5,428 nucleotides of DNA from assembly GCA_002306375.1 (NCBI GenBank), contig DBRU01000114.1, positions 22,139 to 27,566 on the forward strand, read 5' to 3'. A program made the translations under genes and the position numbers. Below the pieces are notes generated by a model. The model made no database searches, was not told the origin of the DNA, and saw only the letters and a program-made list of their open reading frames with translations. Positions 1 to 5,428 of the stretch are shown here, piece after piece; the first letter of the stretch is position 1; each line of letters starts with the position of its first letter. The stretch comes from Faecalibacterium sp. UBA1360 (lineage in GTDB: Bacteria; Bacillota; Clostridia; Oscillospirales; Ruminococcaceae).

Positions 1-1802
1 TTTTCGGCGATTACGACGTGGACGGCGTGTCCGCCACGGCCATTTTGTACGAGTGCCTGTCCAATATGGGCGCCCAGGTGCGCTGCAAGCTGCCCAGCCG
101 GGACGGGGGCGGCTACGGCCTGAGCCGGGACGCCCTGCAAACCCTGGCCGCCAAGGGGTACACGCTGGTGGTCACGGTGGACAACGGCATCGCCGCCGTG
201 GACGAAGCGCTCTTTGCCAAAGAGCTGGGCCTTGACCTGGTCATCACCGACCACCATCTGCCCGGGCAGACTTTGCCCGACGCCGTGGCCGTGGTGGACC
301 CCAACCGTGCCGACGACCAAAGCCCTTGCAAAAACCTGTGCGGCGCGGGGGTGGCCTTCAAGCTGTGCGCCGCCATCGAGGGCTGCGAACCCGCCGAGCT
401 GCTGGACCTGTTCGGCGAGCTGGCGGCGCTGGGCACCATTGCCGACGTGGTGCCCCTGGTGGGGGAGAACCGCACCCTGGTGCGGGAAGGCCTTTCCGCT
501 TTGCAGGACACCATGCGCCCGGGCTTGCAGGCTTTGCTGGACAACGCCGGCTATACGGGCAAGCCCGTCACGGCCGACACGGTCAGCTACGGGCTGGCCC
601 CGCGCCTGAACGCCGCCGGCCGCATGGACAGCGCGGCGGTGGCCCTCAAGCTGCTTTTGTGCGAAAACGAGGACCAGGCCGCCGGCATCGCCGCCCGCCT
701 GAGCGAGATCAACACCCTGCGCCAGCAGACCGAGCAGCAGATCCTGGCCGCCGCCCTGGACGCCCTGCAAAGGGACCCGGCCCGCGCCAACGACCGGGTG
801 GTCGTGGTGGCGGGGGAGGGCTGGCACCCCGGCGTCATCGGCATCGTGGCCAGCCGTCTGATGGATCGCTTCGGCCGCCCGGTCATCGTCATCTCCACCG
901 AAAACGGCGAAGGCCGCGGCAGCGGCCGGGCTCCGGCGGGCTTCAACCTCCACGCAGCCCTCAGCGCCTGTTCCGCCCACCTTTTGCGCAGCGGCGGACA
1001 CGCGGCGGCGGCCGGCCTGCTTATTGAAGAAGAAAAGATCGGCGCTTTCCGCGCCGCCATCAACGCCTGGGCCGCCCGGGAATATCCCACCCCGCAGCCC
1101 GGCGTGCTGACCCTGGACGCCGCCGTGACCATCGGGGAACTGACCGTGCCCGCCGTGCGGGAACTGTCGCGGCTGGCGCCTTTCGGCAGCGGCAATCCCG
1201 TTCCGCTGCTGCTGTTGCGGGACGCAGTGGTGGACGGGCTGTGGCCCCTTGGTAACGAAGGCCGCCACACCCGCCTGCGCCTGCGCCAGGGCGAGGACAC
1301 CTGCTTTGTTTCCCTGTTCGGTGTCCCGCCCCAGGAGATCGCCTATCCGCTGGGGACCCAGGTGGACGCGGCGCTGGAACTCAGCGTCTATCAGGGACGC
1401 AGCGGGCCCATGGTCTCGGCCCACTGCAAGGGTCTGCGCCCGGCGGGGCTGGGCAACGTTCCGGCCCGCCAGGCCGCCATGTTCGGCGCGGTGTGCGCGG
1501 GGGCCGTGCTGCCCGCCGAGCAGGCCCGGGACTTTTTGCCCGACCGCGACCACATTGCGGCGCTGTACCGCCGCATCCGGGCCGGCGGCATCCCGGCCGG
1601 GGACCTTCAGCCGGCCTTTGCGGCGGCCGGCCCCGAACACACGGGTCGTACCCTGGCCGGCCTGACAGCCTTGTCCGAGCTGGGGCTGATCCAGTGCCAG
1701 AACGGCCGGTGGATGCCCGCCGCCGTACAAGAAAAGAAGAACCTGGACGACGCGCCCATCCTGCAAAAGCTGCGGGCCATGGCGGCGTCGCCCCAGGGGT
1801 AA
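1..1802 (+). CDS. recJ: Single-stranded-DNA-specific 5'-3' exonuclease RecJ (5' end missing)
   Basis: RecJ degrades single-stranded DNA 5' to 3' in recombinational repair, mismatch repair and rescue of stalled forks, using divalent metal in the cytoplasm. The frame is already open at base 3 and begins with FGDYDVDG, the DHH-family motif I, so the GTG at 18 is internal and the true start lies before the window. About 599 codons are visible. By analogy with the family, some 70 to 80 residues are missing. Numbering from Val at base 18: VDNG is at 54-57, the diagnostic DHH triad at 78-80 (bases 249-257), LNAAGRMDSA at 198-207, GWHPGVIGIVASR at 268-280, and the DHHA1 signature SGGH at 325-328. An OB-fold-like segment follows at about 385-475, starting near LAPFGSGNP. 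A C-terminal region at about 500-570 (ALYRRIRAGG, LSELGLIQ) resembles the winged-helix-like tail of Firmicutes RecJ. All core motifs are intact. It is upstream of rel, probably in the same operon. Identity is very secure; the tail assignment is inference. Confidence 0.97.
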   Translation, partial: FGDYDVDGVSATAILYECLSNMGAQVRCKLPSRDGGGYGLSRDALQTLAAKGYTLVVTVDNGIAAVDEALFAKELGLDLVITDHHLPGQTLPDAVAVVDPNRADDQSPCKNLCGAGVAFKLCAAIEGCEPAELLDLFGELAALGTIADVVPLVGENRTLVREGLSALQDTMRPGLQALLDNAGYTGKPVTADTVSYGLAPRLNAAGRMDSAAVALKLLLCENEDQAAGIAARLSEINTLRQQTEQQILAAALDALQRDPARANDRVVVVAGEGWHPGVIGIVASRLMDRFGRPVIVISTENGEGRGSGRAPAGFNLHAALSACSAHLLRSGGHAAAAGLLIEEEKIGAFRAAINAWAAREYPTPQPGVLTLDAAVTIGELTVPAVRELSRLAPFGSGNPVPLLLLRDAVVDGLWPLGNEGRHTRLRLRQGEDTCFVSLFGVPPQEIAYPLGTQVDAALELSVYQGRSGPMVSAHCKGLRPAGLGNVPARQAAMFGAVCAGAVLPAEQARDFLPDRDHIAALYRRIRAGGIPAGDLQPAFAAAGPEHTGRTLAGLTALSELGLIQCQNGRWMPAAVQEKKNLDDAPILQKLRAMAASPQG

Positions 1803-1818
1803 GGCCCGCCGCCGGGCC
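1803..1818 (+). other. Perfect 6-bp GC hairpin in the recJ-rel gap
   Basis: GGCCCG at 1803-1808 pairs exactly with CGGGCC at 1813-1818 around the four-base loop CCGC. It begins at the base after the recJ stop codon and ends ten bases before the rel Shine-Dalgarno. The sequence after it (GCATACAAAAGG) has no T-tract, so it does not look like an intrinsic terminator. It could stabilise mRNA ends after processing, or slow ribosomes or polymerase between the two genes. In such GC-rich DNA it could also be chance. The pairing is seen directly; any role is inference. Confidence 0.45.
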
Positions 1819-1827
1819 GCATACAAA

Positions 1828-1835
1828 AGGGGGAG
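1828..1835 (+). promoter_or_regulatory. Strong Shine-Dalgarno that fixes the rel start
   Basis: AGGGGGAG lies five bases before the ATG at 1841 and is complementary to the 16S rRNA 3' end. The rel frame is open upstream as far as 1493, inside recJ, so frame length alone cannot decide the start. This site, together with the onset of Rel homology just after the ATG, selects 1841. Confidence 0.85.
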
Positions 1836-1840
1836 AAGTC

Positions 1841-4009
1841 ATGCAACAGGAAGTCAAAGTGCCCATTACCTATGAGCAGCTCAAACAGGACATGATCGAC
1901 AGCGGCCGTCCGTACGATTTCGGGATGGTGGACCGAGCCTACGCCCTGGCCGACGCCGCCCACGCGGGGCAGCGCCGCCGCAGCGGCGAGCCTTATATCT
2001 GTCACCCTTTGTCGGTGGCGCAGATCCTGGTGGAACTTGGCATGGACAGCGAGAGCATCGCCGCGGCCCTGATGCATGACGTGGCCGAGGACACCGCCGT
2101 CGGCATCGACGAGATCCGTTCCAAGTTCGGCCCCGAGGTGGCGCTGCTGGTGGACGGCGTCACCAAGCTGACCCAGATCAAGTTCTCCAACGTGGAGGAC
2201 CGCCAGGCCGAAAACCTGCGCAAAATGCTGCTGGCCATGAGCCAGGACGTGCGGGTCATGATCATCAAGCTGTGCGACCGGCTGCACAACATGCGAACCG
2301 GCGACGCCTGGCCCGAGCAGAAGCGGCGGGACAAAGCGCTGGAGACCATGGAGGTCTACGCCCCCATCGCCCACCGGCTGGGCATCTCCAACATCAAGGA
2401 AGAGCTGGAAGACCGCAGCCTGCATTATCTGGACCCCATCGGGTACGAGAACATCCGTTCGCTGCTCAACGCCCGGGGGGACGAATTCCTCGAGGATGTG
2501 TGCGCCACCATCCGCACCCACCTGGAGGACAACAACATCGAAAACGCGGTCATCCGCCACCGGGTCAAGAGCATCTACGGCATCTACCGCAAGATGTACG
2601 TGCAGAACAAGGATTTTGAAGAGATCTACGACGTGTACGCCGTGCGCATCATCATCAACACGGTGGCCGAATGTTATACGGCCCTGGGGCTCATCCATGA
2701 CATGTACCACCCGATCCCCAACCGGTTCAAGGACTACATCTCCACGCCCAAGCCCAACGGGTATCAGAGCCTGCACACCACGGTCATCGGGCGGGAGGCC
2801 ATCCCCTTTGAGGTACAGATCCGCACCTGGGACATGGACCGCATGGCGGAGTACGGCATCGCCGCCCACTGGAAGTACAAGGCGGGCATTTCCTCCAGCA
2901 ACGAGCGGCTGGAAGAACGCCTGGCCTGGGTGCGCCGCCTGCTGGAAAGCCAGCGCTCCAGCGCCGACGCCACCGACCTGCTCAGCGACATCAAATCCGA
3001 CCTTCTTCCCGAAGAAGTCTTTGCCTTCACCCCCCGGGGCGACGTGATCAACCTGCCCGCCGGCGCCACCGTCATCGACTTTGCCTACGCCATCCATTCG
3101 GCCGTTGGCAACCGCATGATCGGCGCCAAGGTCAACAACCGCATCGTTCCCATCGAACACCAGGTGGCCACCGGCGAGATCATCGAGATCATCACCGGCC
3201 CCGAAAACCGCGGCCCTTCCCGGGACTGGCTCAACATCGTCAAGACCAGCGAGGCCAAGAACAAGATCCGCAACTGGTTCAAAAAAGAACGCAGGGAAGA
3301 AAATATTGCCGAAGGCCGCGACGCTCTTGAGCGGGAAATGCGCCGCAACCTGATGACCGTGCCCGCCGATCAGTACGATGATTTTCTGGCTGCGCTGGCC
3401 AAGCGCAACCACTGCAACACGGTGGAGGAAATGTACGCCGCCATCGGCTACGGCGGCTTGCAGATGGCCCGCATCCTGCCCAAACTCAAGGACGAGTACA
3501 ACCGCCTTAAAGCCACCGAGCCCAAGCCCCTGACCATCGACATCAAAAAAGTCCATTCCTCCGACGGCGTTTTGGTCGAAGGCATCGACAACTGTCCCAT
3601 CAAGTTTGCCAAGTGCTGCTCGCCCTTGCCCGGCGACGAGATCATCGGCTTTGTGACCCGGGGATTCGGCGTCTCCATCCACAAAAAGGACTGCGGCAAC
3701 GTGCGCGAGAGCATGAAATCCCCCGAGAACGCCGGCCGCTGGGTGCGCGCCTACTGGGCCGACAATGTGCGCGAGGACTACAAGGCCACCCTGGAACTCA
3801 TCTGCATGGACCGCGCCAACCTGCTCTCCGACGTGGCGCTGGCGCTGGGGGATATGCGCGTGCCCATCTACTCGCTGGACGCCCGCGCCGCCGACCAGGG
3901 CCGTGCCCGTATGGCTGTGACCATCGGCATCAACAACACCGAACACCTGAACAACGTGGTACTGCGCCTGAAAAAGGTACGGGACGTGATCACGGTCACT
4001 CGCATTTGA
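1841..4009 (+). CDS. rel: Bifunctional (p)ppGpp synthetase/hydrolase (long RSH, Rel type)
   Basis: This cytoplasmic, ribosome-associated stringent-response enzyme makes (p)ppGpp from ATP and GDP/GTP and hydrolyses it back. The protein has 722 residues, normal for a long RelA/SpoT homologue. The HD hydrolase domain has H55 (ICHP), the HDxxED motif at H79, D80, E83 and D84, and D146 with N150 (CDRLHN), matching the Mn-site residues of known Rel proteins. The synthetase domain has RVKSIYGIYRKM at 241-252, D264, RFKD at 295-298, KPNGYQSLH at 304-312, and E324 in EVQIRT. RFKD is the form seen in bifunctional enzymes rather than the acidic form of monofunctional RelA, so both activities are predicted. 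The TGS domain lies at about 391-453 (EVFAFTPRGD onwards), followed by a helical region. A zinc-finger-like segment has C585, C592, C593, H614 and C618, and the C-terminal ACT domain runs from about 646 to 722. Cysteines at 54 and 145 directly precede metal ligands, which is unusual to my eye. The gene lies 38 bases after recJ and four bases before the next gene. The gene is also called relA in Firmicutes annotation. Confidence 0.98.
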   Translation: MQQEVKVPITYEQLKQDMIDSGRPYDFGMVDRAYALADAAHAGQRRRSGEPYICHPLSVAQILVELGMDSESIAAALMHDVAEDTAVGIDEIRSKFGPEVALLVDGVTKLTQIKFSNVEDRQAENLRKMLLAMSQDVRVMIIKLCDRLHNMRTGDAWPEQKRRDKALETMEVYAPIAHRLGISNIKEELEDRSLHYLDPIGYENIRSLLNARGDEFLEDVCATIRTHLEDNNIENAVIRHRVKSIYGIYRKMYVQNKDFEEIYDVYAVRIIINTVAECYTALGLIHDMYHPIPNRFKDYISTPKPNGYQSLHTTVIGREAIPFEVQIRTWDMDRMAEYGIAAHWKYKAGISSSNERLEERLAWVRRLLESQRSSADATDLLSDIKSDLLPEEVFAFTPRGDVINLPAGATVIDFAYAIHSAVGNRMIGAKVNNRIVPIEHQVATGEIIEIITGPENRGPSRDWLNIVKTSEAKNKIRNWFKKERREENIAEGRDALEREMRRNLMTVPADQYDDFLAALAKRNHCNTVEEMYAAIGYGGLQMARILPKLKDEYNRLKATEPKPLTIDIKKVHSSDGVLVEGIDNCPIKFAKCCSPLPGDEIIGFVTRGFGVSIHKKDCGNVRESMKSPENAGRWVRAYWADNVREDYKATLELICMDRANLLSDVALALGDMRVPIYSLDARAADQGRARMAVTIGINNTEHLNNVVLRLKKVRDVITVTRI

Positions 4010-4013
4010 ACGT

Positions 4014-5428
4014 ATGGATACTTTGCAAAACCAAAAAAAGCGCCTGCCGGCGTTGGCCACGGCGCTTCTGGGCGCGGCGGCCGGCGTTGCGGTATTCTTG
4101 TGGGTATACGGCACGCTGCCGCTGCAAACCGGCTGGGATGCCTGGATCTTGACCGGCTACGACGAATGGGATGTGCAGCAGCATTATGCGGGCTGGCTGC
4201 TCTTCCGCAACGCCCACTGGACCTTGCCCCTGGGCATGGCCGACACCATCGCTCTGCCCGCCGGCACCGCCATCTCTTATACCGACAGTTTGCCCTGGGT
4301 GAGCATCGCCTTCAAGCTGCTGCGGGGGGTCCTGCCGTCCACCTTCCAGTGGTTCGGGTGGTATGTGCTGTTCTGCTTTGCCATGCAGGGGGCGGCGGGG
4401 GCGCTTTTGTGCCTGCGCGGGATGCCCGGCCGCGTGGCGCCTGCGCTGGCCGCGCCGGTGTGCGGCGCATTGTTTGCCTGCTTGCCCACTTTGTGGGAGC
4501 GGGCGTTCCGCCACACAGCCCTTGCGTCCCAGTGGCTGTTTTTGTTCGCTCTGTACTTTTATCTCGAGGCCCGCGCCGCTCTGCGCGCGGGCCGTGACCG
4601 CCTTTGCTGGTGGGGGCCGGTGCTGGCCTTCACGGCGGTGGGCATCCACCCGTATTTTCTGCCTCCGGTGCTGGCCTGCGTGTTTTTGTGGGCTGTGGAC
4701 CGCGTCCGGCTGGGCGGCGGCGCGCTGCGCGCTGCCCTGGATCTGGCCATCAGCCTGGCCGCCGCCGTGGGGGGCGGTGTGCTGTGCGGCGCGCTGGGCA
4801 CGGGCGGGAGCCTCAGCCGGGACGGCTACGGCGAATTCTCCATGAACCTCAACGCGCTTTTCAACCCCACCTCCCGGGGCGGGTATACCTGGTCCCGCCT
4901 TCTGCCCGTGCTGCCCCAGCAGCCTGCCCAGTATGACGGCTTCAACTATCTGGGCCTGGGCGCGCTGGTGCTGCTGGCCGCGGCGCTGGCGCTGGCGGTC
5001 GCGACCCTGCTGCGCCGTCCGGCGGTGGTACGCGCATGGTGGGGGCGCAACTGGCCGGTCGCGGCGGTCTGCGCGTGCCTGACCCTGTTCGCTCTCAGCA
5101 ACCGGATCTTCTGGGGCAACACGGGCCTGGACATCCCGCTGCCCTCCGCCTTGCTTTCTCTGTGCGGTATTTTCCGTTCCAGCGGGCGCATGTTCTATCT
5201 GGTGGCGGCCTGCCTGCTGGTGTGGGCCGTGTACACGGTCCGGGGCGCCTGCGCCCGCCTGGCCCGGCCCGGCGCGGCGGTGTTCGCCGCCCTGGCGCTG
5301 GTGCTGGCTTTGCAGGTCTGGGACCTGGGCGTGGTCGCCGGCGAGAAGCGGCAGTATTTTGTCGATGCCTATGCCGACGAGACCGTGACCCTGCTCAACA
5401 GTCCCATGACCGAACAGCTTGGTCTTGG
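4014..5428 (+). CDS. Polytopic membrane protein resembling DUF6311 (3' end missing)
   Basis: The frame is open from ATG 4014 to the window edge: 471 codons, no stop, truncated at the C-terminus. The first transmembrane helix spans about residues 12-33. A hydrophilic loop follows with D50, E51, D53 and H57 (YDEWDVQQHYAGW), then LFRNAHWTLPLG at 63-74 and SYTDSLP at 88-94. Further hydrophobic segments lie near 110-134, 142-159, 167-186, 199-228, 241-262, 310-334, 346-362, 393-410 and 420-441, with a hydrophilic stretch starting at about 443. FRHTALASQW at 165-174, FSMNLNALFNP near 275-285, YDGFNYLGLG at 307-316, ALSNRIFWG at 360-368 and FRSSGRMF at 387-394 all fit my recollection of DUF6311, a family of unknown function. 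The topology and loop acids suggest a GT-C-type glycosyltransferase fold acting on a lipid-linked sugar outside the membrane; this is inference. No other in-frame start exists between the upstream stop at 3987 and 4014. No good Shine-Dalgarno is visible, so translation is probably coupled to rel. A YfhO-like or other GT-C family is the main alternative. Confidence 0.85.
   Translation, partial: MDTLQNQKKRLPALATALLGAAAGVAVFLWVYGTLPLQTGWDAWILTGYDEWDVQQHYAGWLLFRNAHWTLPLGMADTIALPAGTAISYTDSLPWVSIAFKLLRGVLPSTFQWFGWYVLFCFAMQGAAGALLCLRGMPGRVAPALAAPVCGALFACLPTLWERAFRHTALASQWLFLFALYFYLEARAALRAGRDRLCWWGPVLAFTAVGIHPYFLPPVLACVFLWAVDRVRLGGGALRAALDLAISLAAAVGGGVLCGALGTGGSLSRDGYGEFSMNLNALFNPTSRGGYTWSRLLPVLPQQPAQYDGFNYLGLGALVLLAAALALAVATLLRRPAVVRAWWGRNWPVAAVCACLTLFALSNRIFWGNTGLDIPLPSALLSLCGIFRSSGRMFYLVAACLLVWAVYTVRGACARLARPGAAVFAALALVLALQVWDLGVVAGEKRQYFVDAYADETVTLLNSPMTEQLGL

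Noticed and set aside
18..20. GTG at 18 as the start of recJ
   Set aside because: It lies inside motif I (GDYDVDG). The frame is open to the window edge and the preceding residues belong to the same motif, so the gene is simply cut by the window.
587..1300. Antisense reading frame opposite recJ (237 codons)
   Set aside because: The translation is Ser/Arg/Ala-rich without domains and lies opposite intact RecJ motifs. It is a composition artefact.
1493..1840. Upstream extension of the rel frame, which would add 116 residues
   Set aside because: It overlaps recJ in another frame, its translation is Arg/Gly/Pro-rich and unlike any RSH N-terminus, and a strong Shine-Dalgarno plus the start of Rel homology fix the start at 1841.
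1640..1840. Possible separate promoter for rel at the end of recJ
   Set aside because: I found no convincing -10/-35 pair in this GC-rich stretch. An internal promoter cannot be excluded but is not supported by the sequence.
3984..3999. Inverted repeat GTGATCAC near the end of rel
   Set aside because: The short palindrome falls within rel coding sequence for the ACT-domain end, has no T-tract and is easily explained by chance, so it is not called as a terminator or operator.
1607..4114. Very long antisense reading frame (835 codons) opposite rel and the end of recJ
   Set aside because: Its codons are in exact register with the rel codons, so it would be interrupted only where rel used TTA, CTA or TCA. 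Those codons are avoided in this GC-rich gene. The product is low-complexity, rich in V, D, G and H, with no recognisable motif, while the + strand encodes a complete Rel.
3996..4649. Antisense and alternative-frame openings across the start of the membrane protein gene
   Set aside because: They overlap the well-supported membrane protein frame, show basic low-complexity translations and have no family features. The + frame from 4014 has clear transmembrane segments and family-like motifs.

Overview
The window is a GC-rich bacterial stretch (codon third positions are mostly G or C). It holds three tightly packed genes, all on the + strand, and two of them are cut by the window edges. The layout is recJ (5' end missing), then rel (complete), then a large multi-pass membrane protein gene (3' end missing). 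The recJ-rel order, the bifunctional Rel type and the style of the RecJ C-terminus point to Firmicutes. The high GC content suggests a high-GC gut clostridium of the Oscillospiraceae/Ruminococcaceae kind (Faecalibacterium, Gemmiger or Subdoligranulum-like). That placement is inference, and the genus is not resolved.

Region 1 to 1802 encodes the DHH-family 5'-3' single-strand DNA exonuclease RecJ, entering at its first catalytic motif. A 38-base gap follows. It contains a perfect 6-bp GC hairpin directly after the recJ stop and then a strong Shine-Dalgarno sequence. Region 1841 to 4009 is a full-length 722-residue bifunctional (p)ppGpp synthetase/hydrolase with HD, synthetase, TGS, helical, zinc-finger-like and ACT regions. 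All of its recognisable catalytic residues are present.

Only four bases after the rel stop, and with no clear Shine-Dalgarno of its own, an ATG at 4014 opens a reading frame that stays open to the end of the window (471 codons). It encodes a hydrophobic polytopic protein that I recognise as resembling the DUF6311 family of uncharacterised, GT-C-glycosyltransferase-like membrane proteins.

The three genes look like one transcription unit, linking DNA repair, the stringent response and a probable envelope-glycan membrane protein. The most interesting points are the apparent translational coupling of the DUF6311-like gene to rel, the acidic/His motif in its first extracytoplasmic loop, and a pair of cysteines next to the metal ligands of the Rel hydrolase. 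I see no RNA genes, mobile elements, repeats or CRISPR arrays, and no intergenic stretch longer than 38 bases.
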